Source of the DNA: an uncultured Ruminococcus sp.
GTDB taxonomy: Bacteria; Bacillota; Clostridia; Oscillospirales; Ruminococcaceae
Assembly: GCA_946186215.1 (NCBI GenBank)
Contig: CAMHMM010000015.1
Coordinates: forward strand, 1 to 16,326
Direction of reading: 5' to 3'
Length of the DNA stretch: 16,326 bases
Within the stretch, counting starts at the first letter, position 1. Each line of letters starts with the position of its first letter. Below are positions 7,157 through 14,340 of this stretch, piece by piece. The notes beneath the pieces were generated by a model that was given only the letters and a program-made list of their open reading frames with translations, did not search any database and was not told the DNA's origin. The translations under genes were made by a program, and so were the position numbers.

Positions 7157-7893
7157 TTTGCGGCACCGTACACTTCCATTTTGTAGCCCACGCCCCATAC
7201 CGTCTTTATTATCTCTGGTGCGTTGGGATCGCGTTCGGTCTTCTCTCTCAGGTGGCGGATATGCACAGCAAGAGTGCCCTCGCCCACAAATTCATCCTCC
7301 CAGACATTTTTGAGAAATTCATCCTTTGTCACAACTTTGCCGCTGTGTTTGATAAGGTAGCAGAGCATCCTGTATTCCATAGCCTTGAGCCCGCTGCTCT
7401 TTCCGTTTCTTACCACGCTTCTTGCGGCGGTATCAAGATAAACATCATCGGCGATATATATTATATCGGGATCCTTTGCAGGGGCGGGAGCAGCTGCGGC
7501 GGTGACAGCATTTGCCGCCTCCGCTGCTTTTTCGTATCTGTTGAGGATGGCCTTAACTTTGGCAAGGAGAATACTCATTGTAAAGGGCTTTTTGATGTAG
7601 TCATCGCCGCCGATATTGAGCGCTGTTAGCACATCATCATCACTGGTGCGGGCACTTATGAACAGAATGGGCATATCATACTCGCGGCGCACTGTCTTGC
7701 AAAGCTCAAAGCCCGATCTGTCACCGAGATTGATATCGAGCATCAGCAGGGAAACAGTGTTTGACTGCAGAAACTCCACAGCCGCCTCATAGTTTGTCAC
7801 ATAGGCTGTCTTTATATCGAATATATTGAAATATTCCGCCGTGTTTGCTGCGATGGTCTCATCATCGTCTATCATAAGGCATTTGTAGTTCAT
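7153..7893 (-). CDS. OmpR/PhoB-family response regulator
   Basis: The 246-residue protein has a receiver domain (1-120) with acidic pocket D9-D10-D11, phospho-acceptor D53 (LLMLDINLGDRSGFEL), S80 and K102 (KKPF). It has a winged-helix DNA-binding domain at about 148-240 (AMEYRMLCYLIKHSGKVVTKDEFLKNVW ... TLAVHIRHLREKTERDPNAPEIIKTVWGVGYKM). Between them lies an unusually Ala/Pro-rich linker (about 121-142). AGGGAG stands 9 bases before ATG 7893. It is followed, with a 4-base overlap, by its cognate kinase gene. It probably controls the operon in which it lies; 11-base-spaced direct repeats at the head of that operon (13962-13980) are a candidate site. Confidence 0.96.
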   Translation of the reverse strand: MNYKCLMIDDDETIAANTAEYFNIFDIKTAYVTNYEAAVEFLQSNTVSLLMLDINLGDRSGFELCKTVRREYDMPILFISARTSDDDVLTALNIGGDDYIKKPFTMSILLAKVKAILNRYEKAAEAANAVTAAAAPAPAKDPDIIYIADDVYLDTAARSVVRNGKSSGLKAMEYRMLCYLIKHSGKVVTKDEFLKNVWEDEFVGEGTLAVHIRHLREKTERDPNAPEIIKTVWGVGYKMEVYGAAK

Positions 7894-7945
7894 GGCGTGC
7901 TCCCTTTCAGCGGCCGGCGGTCATCGGGCGTTTGTCCGTTTGTGT

Positions 7946-9925
7946 TTATTCTACCATGACCTTGCCGCCTGTTTCGCCGACAAACACTATCTTTCCTTCT
8001 GCGGGAAGATTTACCGTATTGCCGTAGTCGGTCATGTATGAGGAATATACTGTATGGTCAAATCTGTCGTATACATACACCGAAGCGTTGTCGGGTATGG
8101 TGAGAGTTATCGACTTGTTAGCCATATTTGCTATATTATACCACTTTGCGCTGTCGGTTTCAAGTGCTATTTCGTGAATATCCGCACTAAAATCGGGGAT
8201 GTCGCTTTCCCTAACAGCCACCATTGCAAGATCATCGGTACGCAGATATTCGCAGCCGTTTTCCGCGAAGAATCCATAGTCCCTTACATCGCGTCCTGCC
8301 GGTCCCGATATTTCCACAAAGCCCTTTCCGTGATCGGCATCTGCCATCCGGACAGTGCCGTTGAGTGCATTGCCGCCCACTATCGCATAGCCCTTCACAC
8401 CATCGGGCACTTTAACTGTTGCGGACGGAGATGCGGCACGGACGGAATAGTACATCATATTGGAGTATTTTAAGGAAGTGATATAATATCTCTGTCCGTC
8501 CCTTGCTGACCATGCGTTCTGAACATCATCGCTCACATCATACGCACCGACCTTTTCAAGGTAGTATTCATTACTGATATTGCGCCCGAAACCGTCAACA
8601 TCTTCGTTGGCTGAATCGCAGATATATGTCTTTCCGTTTCTTTCCACGAATTCAAGAATATGCTGATCGGTGTCCTGTGCAAATGTGGATGAACCGGGTT
8701 CGCCGTTCATCAGCACGAAGGTGTCTTCAGTGGTGTACATATAGCGCTTTGCCTGCGGTACTACCGATGTGAGCTCGGTTATTTCCATATACTTCCCGTC
8801 AGGGAAAGATACAGTGTATATACCGCTCTCTCTTGCATATATATCAGCCATTTTCGTATATTTATCGGGAACGGTATCAACCAGCTGCTTTTCTTCGGGC
8901 TCGGGGTAGTAACTTGTGATGCCTTTTTCCGATAATGCCGCATACATAAGGTGTTCAGCCATTGCCTGAGGTTCAATGCCGACACCTCCGCTTGTAAGTA
9001 CGGAAACACTTATCTGTTCATCGGGAGCCACCATGAGCCCGGCAAACTGATGATTGAGCGAACCGCCCTTGAATTCTATGCGGACATCCCTGTTCATTTC
9101 AACTCCGTTCTCATAGCATACCGAATCCCAGCCCAGACCAAAGCCGTCCTCGTATTTGTCGCGGGCAGTGTTTTTCTCCATCTCGTCCTTTGACTCCTGT
9201 GAGAGAAGGATATTATTGCCCGTGAACATCGCAGTGCCGAAGCGTACCAGTTCGGGAGCGGTGGACATTATACCGCCCGAACCGAACGCCATGCAGTAAT
9301 CGGTATCATAACGGACATTGCCGTCAACAAATACCCTTGCGGTGTTCTCATTGCCGTACATTTTAAGGCAGGTGCCTGTGTTTTCAAGACCGAGAGGCTT
9401 TGCGATATGCTCCTCCACATAGTCTGTGAAGCTCTGTCCGCTCACTCTTTCAACGACTATCTCAAGCAGTGTAAAGCCGTCATTGTTATATGAGGACATA
9501 GTTCCCGGGTCTGCTTTGAGCCTTGTGTGGGAGAGAGTTTCAAGGAACTTGTCGTGATATTCCGTTGATGCTTCATCATAGACTATCATATCACCGCTGA
9601 CACAGCCCTCCATCCCAGAGGAATGGTTCATCAGCATCCGCACGGTTATGTCCTTGTAGCGTTCGTCCTGCAGTTTAAAATCGGGGACATAGTCCACAAC
9701 GGGAGCATCTATATCAAGCAGTCCCTGCTCATACAGCTGCATTGCACAGACTGTGCAGAACACCTTGCTTATAGATCCCACTGCCGAAACAGTCTTTGCC
9801 TCATCGCCGTAGGTCTGTGTCGGAACATAAGTGTTTACCTTTGCTGTATCCGCATTTTCAGCGGAACAGGGGACAGCAGTTATCATAGTTATCGCCGCGA
9901 TGGCAGCTATTATTTTCTTGTTCAT
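7946..9925 (-). CDS. Secreted serine hydrolase of the beta-lactamase/penicillin-binding (class C) family
   Basis: The 659-residue product starts with a Sec signal peptide (MNKK, hydrophobic core, probable cleavage after SA22). The serine beta-lactamase-like domain (PF00144 type) shows the nucleophile motif S51-I-S-K54, then the Y146-N-N148 motif in MSSYNNDG, and K286-G-G288 in EFKGGSLNHQ as the third motif. The characteristic LDIDAPVVDYVPDF and ITVRMLMNHSSG segments lie between the first two. Residues from about 345 on are a long C-terminal beta-rich region I cannot name. The nucleophile lies only about 29 residues after the signal cleavage point; relatives usually have another 30-40 residues forming the first strands, so this N-terminus looks shortened. 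Likely substrates are D-Ala peptides or esters in the envelope. GGGG lies about 10 bases upstream of the start. The gap to DinB-like is 20 bases; to the regulator, 52. Confidence 0.88.
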   Translation of the reverse strand: MNKKIIAAIAAITMITAVPCSAENADTAKVNTYVPTQTYGDEAKTVSAVGSISKVFCTVCAMQLYEQGLLDIDAPVVDYVPDFKLQDERYKDITVRMLMNHSSGMEGCVSGDMIVYDEASTEYHDKFLETLSHTRLKADPGTMSSYNNDGFTLLEIVVERVSGQSFTDYVEEHIAKPLGLENTGTCLKMYGNENTARVFVDGNVRYDTDYCMAFGSGGIMSTAPELVRFGTAMFTGNNILLSQESKDEMEKNTARDKYEDGFGLGWDSVCYENGVEMNRDVRIEFKGGSLNHQFAGLMVAPDEQISVSVLTSGGVGIEPQAMAEHLMYAALSEKGITSYYPEPEEKQLVDTVPDKYTKMADIYARESGIYTVSFPDGKYMEITELTSVVPQAKRYMYTTEDTFVLMNGEPGSSTFAQDTDQHILEFVERNGKTYICDSANEDVDGFGRNISNEYYLEKVGAYDVSDDVQNAWSARDGQRYYITSLKYSNMMYYSVRAASPSATVKVPDGVKGYAIVGGNALNGTVRMADADHGKGFVEISGPAGRDVRDYGFFAENGCEYLRTDDLAMVAVRESDIPDFSADIHEIALETDSAKWYNIANMANKSITLTIPDNASVYVYDRFDHTVYSSYMTDYGNTVNLPAEGKIVFVGETGGKVMVE

Positions 9926-9945
9926 AAGTATACCCCGAAATCAAG

Positions 9946-10470
9946 TTATTTTGTCACTTGGCCTTTTCGATATCTGCCAAAAAGAATACCATCATCAACA
10001 TATTTATCTGCCTGAGATACCCACATCGGGAATTTTCCGGTCGCAACAGCTGTCTGTCCATTGAGCATCCCTGTATGGAATGAGATATGACGAAACTGAC
10101 GGAGGATCAGCTCCATTCTTGTATGCTCGCAGTTTTCAGGACATTCATACAGCATTTCATCCGTAAGGGAATCAAGATATTCATATGTCTTCTGCTCTAC
10201 ACTATTGAGATAATCAAGAAGCTGATCATCTGAAAGAATGACTGATGCAGGCTTGTCAGGGTTGTCCAGTCCTTCTTCGTGGAATGACGGTTCGTCATAT
10301 ACGCAGGGATTTATAAACCACTTATCTGCTGAATGGATCGCATGATATGCCCATCTCCAGCACGGAGCTCCGCAGCAGAGCGCATCTCTGTCATAGGTCT
10401 GTATGGATGTTCTGATATTAAGAAAATTCGGCTTTACCATATCCTTGATTATCATACATAACTCATTCAT
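9946..10470 (-). CDS. DinB-like four-helix metal-binding protein
   Basis: The 174-residue protein resembles the DinB/YfiT superfamily of four-helix bundles that bind a divalent metal with three histidines and often act as thiol-dependent transferases. Candidate ligands are H43 or H46 in WAYHAIHSADKW and the H128-x3-H132 pair in LRQFRHISFHTGML, the position and spacing usual for the family. The C-terminal NGQTAVATGKFPMWV is also typical. The start has a strong AGGAGG 8 bases upstream. It lies between the ABC permease gene (105-base gap with a strong hairpin) and the serine hydrolase gene (20-base gap). Its substrate is unknown; a role in thiol conjugation or detoxification is possible by family analogy only. 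Confidence 0.8.
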   Translation of the reverse strand: MNELCMIIKDMVKPNFLNIRTSIQTYDRDALCCGAPCWRWAYHAIHSADKWFINPCVYDEPSFHEEGLDNPDKPASVILSDDQLLDYLNSVEQKTYEYLDSLTDEMLYECPENCEHTRMELILRQFRHISFHTGMLNGQTAVATGKFPMWVSQADKYVDDGILFGRYRKGQVTK

Positions 10471-10520
10471 TATAATATCCTCCTATAAAGCAGCATATAG
10501 TCTTTTTCATGTGGTTTTTC

Positions 10521-10555
10521 GTATGTCATCACCGTCTTCGGCGATGATGACATAC
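10521..10555. terminator. Strong intergenic hairpin between permease and DinB-like genes
   Basis: GTATGTCATCA (10521-10531) pairs perfectly with TGATGACATAC (10545-10555). An inner CCG-TCTT-CGG hairpin extends the stem, with a 3-base bulge CGA. On the minus strand it follows the permease stop by about 20 bases. No T-run follows in either direction, so it could be a partial terminator, a processing or stability element, or part of a regulator site; the gene order continues through it. Confidence 0.55.
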
Positions 10556-10575
10556 TTAAGCGATATCTGTCCGCC

Positions 10576-13113
10576 TTATTCTGTCATAAGCTCCGTAATG
10601 GAAATGGTCTTTATCCTGTGAGCACCCAGATATCCGCATACAAAGCAGAACAGTATCATCATAACAGCAGCGATGATTATTATCGGTATATTGAGCGGAG
10701 TTGCGCCGAACATAAATCCGCATACAACAGAATAGATTCCAAGTCCTCCGAATACTCCGAGTATCACAGCGATCACTGCTGCGGGCATTATCCTCATTGC
10801 AAGCTGTGCCATAAGCTGCTTTGATGTATAGCCCATCGAGAGCATTATTCCCAGCTCTTTTCTCTGACGCCGTATGGTCTGTTCCATTATGTTGACTATT
10901 ATAACAGCCACAACTATCGCAGCTATGCCGAGAAATGCCCATGAAGCCCCTACTATTGCAGAGAATATACCGCCTATCTGGGTGCGCATTATTTCACTGA
11001 GGTTTGAAACATTCCTTATCAAAAATCCGCCGCTCGTTCCCGTGATGAGCTTGTCGCCTATCTGCACCGCATATTCAACATGATCAACATTGTGGTTTGC
11101 AAGCAGCTCTGCCATTTTCTGCTCTGCTGCACTGCGTATTCTTTCCTCTGCAGTATCGCCTGATACACTTTCTTTTCGGGTGTCTGTTATGGTCTTTCCG
11201 TAGGTGCCAAGTATCTGTGCCTTGACGGTATCCTTATCTGCACCATCTTCAATATATACATCCAGGGAATTGGGGCGGAATGTGGGATCAAATCTTTTCA
11301 TGCCCTCATGGGTGATATACAGATTATGACCGTTGTTGGTTATGCTTGCTACTATCCCGCTTATGATGCAGTTCTTTTTTATCCTGTTCTGTTCAAGGGT
11401 GAGGTTGTCGCCCGCTTTCAGCCCATGCTGTGATGCGAAAAGCTGTGATATTGCTATCTCATTGTCATGAACGGGGAGAGCTCCCGAGGATGGGATGATA
11501 TTCTCACATTCATCGAAATCGGCGTATGATACGGGATACATTTCTTCCGAACGGTCATAGGCAGAGAGTGTCTTCCAGCTGCCGAAATCCATAGAGAATG
11601 TGCCTGTGAGAACCTTACGCACTCCGGGCATACTGCGGATATTTTCTGCAAGCTCCTCTGTATCCGCATAGCCTGCGACAGAGATATTCAGATCCGAAAG
11701 CTCCGCGCCGGTCATTCTTGCTGCTACCTTGAAATCCGAGCCGAACATATCGGCAAGTATAAGACCGCTTATCGCTGCTGCGGCGGATATTGCTATACAT
11801 ACCGTGAGCCCGATATTCTGTCTTGCGCTCTGAACAAAGCCCTTCATTGCAAGGCGCAGATGAACGCTGTTCTTTGTGTTTTTTAAGGGGAAGGGGTTTT
11901 TGCCGAAATGATGAGCGGCTATGCCCTTTCTGAATGCCTGCACCGGAGGAAATTTTTTTACCATTCCTGAGCGCAGATATGCGATAATTCCAACAAAGAG
12001 GAATATAACTGTAGCCGTGATGATAACGGGGAGTACCGCAATGTGACATTCTGTATGATGTCCCGACAGCTTTTCGCCCAGACGGTGTATGACGGGGATA
12101 AGAAAGAACGATGCGGCTGTGCCTGTGATGATTCCCGCAAGTGCCGTGAGCAGATATTCTGCGGTGTAGGCAAGGCTTATATCCTTTGATGTGTAACCCA
12201 GCGCTTCAAGTACACCGATGGACTGTATCTGATCCTGTATATCCCCTGCTATGCGGAAGCGTATCATAATGGCGGAGGCTATCAGAACAACGACTGCCAT
12301 GAACACCATTATCAAAAGCACAGCAGATGAGAAAACTACGCTTTTGAACTGATTGTTTGCATAAGTGCCGATTATTATTTTCATTCCCGCATCTTCGCCT
12401 AAATACTCTGTAAGCCGATCTTCAAATATATTTGCAACATCATCGCATTCATTGAGGGGATCACAGTCATAGAGCAGGGCTTCTCTTTTGTCTATAACAT
12501 TCATCAGCGTGATGTAGTCGCTGTCTGTGACTATCAACTGATAGCCGTCATTTGTTTCGCAGCGGCTGTAGCACTCATAAAAGCCTGCGATGGTGAATGA
12601 GAATACCTTTGAACCCTGTACCACATCAAATGTGTCTCCCTCAGTAAACGCAGAGTTGAGGGACTCTCTTGCGCCATAGGGCAGATATACAGGGTGCGCC
12701 ATTGCAGCGATCTCTTTATCGGAAAGGGATGTTTCAATGGGTGAGCGTTCTATGCGCAGATGATTTTCAAATGTGGTGAACACCATTTCGAGAGCGCGTT
12801 CCTCGCCGGTTTTGTCAAGATATTTTGCTGTGGTAGAGTACAGCACACTGTAGTGGTCGATATCGGTAACTCTTTCGTCCTCTCTGAGTATATCAACAAA
12901 GCTCTCGTCGAAATAGTTGTCCGAGATGTACAGGACATTCTTGTGTACCGCTATCTGATCGGCTACGGTGGGAAAAATATTCGTCACATCGAACCAGCTT
13001 GCCGCCGCCGAAGCGGTTATCGCCATGCAGAACATTATCAGGATGCCGAGCAGTGCGGTCTGTTTTTTGTGCTTTTTTATGTTTGCCAGAGATATCCTGA
13101 GTATCCTCTCCAT
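10576..13113 (-). CDS. FtsX/MacB-type ABC transporter permease, large
   Basis: The 845-residue protein is the membrane partner of the ATPase encoded just upstream. It starts MERILRISLANIKKHKKQ with a membrane segment at about 18-41. A large extracytoplasmic region follows, then a first FtsX block with three membrane segments (starting SSAVLLIMVFMAVVVLIASA, then AEYLLTALAGIITG and VLPVIITATVIFLFVGIIAYL). A cytoplasmic linker leads to a fifth segment (LTVCIAISAAAAISGLIL), a second outer domain, and a last FtsX block of three segments near the C-terminus. This eight-helix duplicated FtsX layout is typical of Gram-positive transporters for peptides, lipoproteins or envelope signals. ATG 13113 is one base after the ATPase stop with GGGGTGG just before it; a longer frame from 13134 would start inside the ATPase gene. 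Substrate unknown. Confidence 0.92.
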   Translation of the reverse strand: MERILRISLANIKKHKKQTALLGILIMFCMAITASAAASWFDVTNIFPTVADQIAVHKNVLYISDNYFDESFVDILREDERVTDIDHYSVLYSTTAKYLDKTGEERALEMVFTTFENHLRIERSPIETSLSDKEIAAMAHPVYLPYGARESLNSAFTEGDTFDVVQGSKVFSFTIAGFYECYSRCETNDGYQLIVTDSDYITLMNVIDKREALLYDCDPLNECDDVANIFEDRLTEYLGEDAGMKIIIGTYANNQFKSVVFSSAVLLIMVFMAVVVLIASAIMIRFRIAGDIQDQIQSIGVLEALGYTSKDISLAYTAEYLLTALAGIITGTAASFFLIPVIHRLGEKLSGHHTECHIAVLPVIITATVIFLFVGIIAYLRSGMVKKFPPVQAFRKGIAAHHFGKNPFPLKNTKNSVHLRLAMKGFVQSARQNIGLTVCIAISAAAAISGLILADMFGSDFKVAARMTGAELSDLNISVAGYADTEELAENIRSMPGVRKVLTGTFSMDFGSWKTLSAYDRSEEMYPVSYADFDECENIIPSSGALPVHDNEIAISQLFASQHGLKAGDNLTLEQNRIKKNCIISGIVASITNNGHNLYITHEGMKRFDPTFRPNSLDVYIEDGADKDTVKAQILGTYGKTITDTRKESVSGDTAEERIRSAAEQKMAELLANHNVDHVEYAVQIGDKLITGTSGGFLIRNVSNLSEIMRTQIGGIFSAIVGASWAFLGIAAIVVAVIIVNIMEQTIRRQRKELGIMLSMGYTSKQLMAQLAMRIMPAAVIAVILGVFGGLGIYSVVCGFMFGATPLNIPIIIIAAVMMILFCFVCGYLGAHRIKTISITELMTE

Positions 13114-13114
13114 T

Positions 13115-13873
13115 TTACCACCCCATCTCATCAAGGAATGCCTGCAGGCGTTCCTGACGCTTCTTCACATCGTCCGTGCCGTACTGCGGCATTTCATGCT
13201 CGCCCATTACCGCGCCGTCGCGCAGGAAGATAACCCTGTTGCCGCGCATCGCTGTTTTGATGTCGTGCGTTACCATAACGATGCTTTGTCCGTCAGTGTT
13301 GAGCTCGGTGAAAATATCCAGAACATCACGGGATGAAGCAGAATTGAGCGAGCCTGTCGGTTCATCCGCAAAGAGTATCTTGGGATCGTTGATTATCGCT
13401 CTTACGATGCCCACTCTCTGGCACTCGCCGCCCGAAAGCTGGTTGGGGTATTTGTTCCAGAGCTTTTCTTCTATACCGACCTTTTTGAGCAGTGTCTCCG
13501 CTTTTTTGACAAGCTCGGGCGAATTTTTGCGAAGCGCCAGCGCACCTGTCATGATATTATCGAAAACGGTCATGTTCTCCAGAAGATAGATGCTCTGGAA
13601 TACAAATCCGCAGTTTTCGCGGCGGAAGATCGCCAGCTCGTCATTGTTGTACTTCGAGATGTCCGTTTCTCCGAAGAACACGCTTCCCAGCGTGGGTGTA
13701 TCCATTCCCGAAAGGGCGTACAAAAGTGTGGATTTGCCCGAGCCGGATGCGCCCATGATAACGGTGAAGTCCTTTTCTCTGATCTGAAGATCAAGGTTCT
13801 TTATTATATGATGCTGAATGCCGCCGTTGGAAAAGCTCTTGCATAATTTCTCTGTATGAAGTATCGCTGCCAT
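13115..13873 (-). CDS. ABC transporter ATP-binding protein (LolD/MacB type)
   Basis: This 252-residue cytoplasmic ATPase powers the FtsX-type permease. It has Walker A GASGSGKS (41-48), Q93 in the Q-loop, signature LSGGE (146-150), Walker B ILFADEPTG with D170 and E171, and H203 in VMVTHD. The segment SGMDTPTLGSVFFGETDIS and the IFRRENCGFVFQ stretch are characteristic of the LolD/MacB/BceA group. A perfect AGGAGG stands 5 bases before ATG 13873. It is the first gene of the six-gene minus-strand operon, behind candidate promoters at 13917-13962. The C-terminal tail after the H-loop region is slightly long and charged. Confidence 0.97.
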   Translation of the reverse strand: MAAILHTEKLCKSFSNGGIQHHIIKNLDLQIREKDFTVIMGASGSGKSTLLYALSGMDTPTLGSVFFGETDISKYNNDELAIFRRENCGFVFQSIYLLENMTVFDNIMTGALALRKNSPELVKKAETLLKKVGIEEKLWNKYPNQLSGGECQRVGIVRAIINDPKILFADEPTGSLNSASSRDVLDIFTELNTDGQSIVMVTHDIKTAMRGNRVIFLRDGAVMGEHEMPQYGTDDVKKRQERLQAFLDEMGW

Positions 13874-13916
13874 AATATCCTCCTGTGCAGTTGCGTTTTA
13901 TCTTATCGTTGAATTT

Positions 13917-13962
13917 ATTATACATCATCTGATTATTAAAGTCTTTATCTGTTGCATATCAA
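13917..13962 (-). promoter_or_regulatory. Candidate promoters of the ABC/two-component operon
   Basis: Reading the minus strand, TTGATA (13962-13957) and TTTAAT (13940-13935) are separated by 16 bases, each one mismatch from the sigma-A consensus. A second -10 box, a perfect TATAAT at 13922-13917, lies downstream but has only a poor -35 box. Either would start transcription 30-55 bases before the ATPase start. Confidence 0.55.
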
Positions 13963-13980
13963 TTTCTTATTTATTTCTTA
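13962..13980 (-). promoter_or_regulatory. 11-base-spaced direct repeats at the operon promoter
   Basis: On the minus strand TAAGAAAT occurs twice, at 13980-13973 and 13969-13962, with an 11-base period, ending at the edge of the TTGATA -35 box. Tandem sites about one helical turn apart next to a -35 box are the usual arrangement for OmpR-family regulators, and such a regulator is encoded in this operon. The low complexity (A-rich) means chance is possible. Confidence 0.35.
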
Positions 13981-14024
13981 ATCAGTCTCAGCCTGACAGG
14001 TAAATATGACTATGTTCTATGGGT

Positions 14025-14091
14025 ATAAAAGCTCCGAGCTACAAATGAGCGACTTCATACAAAAGAGAGTACGGGAGGGTGCAGGCTCTGC
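14025..14091. repeat. Direct repeat unit copy 1 (51-base core plus hairpin)
   Basis: The core (14025-14075) begins ATAAAAG, has a conserved box (TCCGAGCTACAAA), a variable 19-base middle and a conserved end GAGAGTACGGG. It is followed after 5 bases by a small hairpin, GCAG-GCT-CTGC (14081-14091). Copy 2 has the same order and length. It resembles short sequences I recall scattered in Ruminococcus intergenic regions, but that is memory, not a search. Confidence 0.65.
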
Positions 14092-14116
14092 CGGTTGATA
14101 TGTGACCTGAGCAGTA

Positions 14117-14187
14117 ATAAAAGTTCCGAGCTACAAAAGCTCGTTTCCTGACAAATGAGAGTACGGGTAACAGCGGCGTTTCGCCGC
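14117..14187. repeat. Direct repeat unit copy 2 (51-base core plus hairpin)
   Basis: The core (14117-14167) is also exactly 51 bases, 92 bases from copy 1. It carries the same conserved boxes at both ends and a different middle (AGCTCGTTTCCTGACAAAT). The following hairpin is GCGGCG-TTT-CGCCGC (14173-14187), different in sequence from that of copy 1 but in the same place, so pairing is kept while bases change. The -35 box of the downstream promoter starts 2 bases after this hairpin. Confidence 0.65.
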
Positions 14188-14188
14188 C

Positions 14189-14217
14189 TTGACAAGAGAG
14201 TGAGTTTATCGTATAAT
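14189..14217 (+). promoter_or_regulatory. Near-perfect sigma-A promoter of the STAS-kinase gene
   Basis: TTGACA (14189-14194), a 17-base spacer and TATAAT (14212-14217) match the vegetative consensus exactly. Transcription should start near 14224, giving a leader of about 117 bases before the ATG at 14341. Confidence 0.85.
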
Positions 14218-14228
14218 ATAATAAGAAA

Positions 14229-14304
14229 ATACTGAATAAGTTTGACCTTCCTGCAGAGGACAGGAAGGCCAAAGATAAAGCGCATCAATGTGCTTATTCA
14301 GTAT
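14229..14304 (+). ncRNA. Structured 5' leader of the STAS-kinase mRNA
   Basis: ATACTGAATAAG (14229-14240) and CTTATTCAGTAT (14293-14304) are perfect 12-base complements. Directly inside, TTTGACCTTCCTG (14241-14253) pairs with CAGGAAGGCCAAA (14261-14273) with one A-C mismatch around a 7-base loop. The 19 bases 14274-14292 are left unpaired between the two 3' arms. A further hairpin, TACGG-TATT-CCGTA (14313-14326), sits directly before the ribosome site. No T-run follows, so control of translation, RNA stability or a ligand- or protein-binding role is more likely than termination. I do not recognise it as a known riboswitch class. Confidence 0.6.
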
Positions 14305-14340
14305 AAAGATTATACGGTATTCCGTAAGGGACGGGGTGGC

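Noticed and set aside
7156..7198. Histidine kinase start at 7198
   Set aside because: It would overlap the regulator gene by 46 bases and place charged residues before the first membrane segment; the ATGA overlap at 7156 is the usual coupling.
7894..7945. Terminator between serine hydrolase and regulator genes
   Set aside because: The only symmetry is a short GC palindrome (GCCGGC) next to the ribosome site, with no stable loop and no T-run.
14025..14187. CRISPR array
   Set aside because: There are only two units, the variable part is only 19 bases and lies inside the conserved unit, and no cas gene is present.
14039..14288. Two overlapping minus-strand reading frames of 77 codons across the repeat region
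   Set aside because: They translate the two DNA repeats (the similar LPVLSF and LPYSLL pieces arise from the repeated GAGAGTACGGG box), have no ribosome site, and run across the plus-strand promoter and leader stem.
14229..14304. Terminal inverted repeats of an insertion sequence
   Set aside because: The arms are only 52 bases apart, no transposase or target duplication is seen, and the position just after a consensus promoter fits an RNA leader better.
14242..14340. N-terminal extension of the STAS-kinase from TTG 14242
   Set aside because: It would be encoded by the leader stem, has no ribosome site, and adds a basic stretch not part of a STAS domain; ATG 14341 or 14347 fit better.
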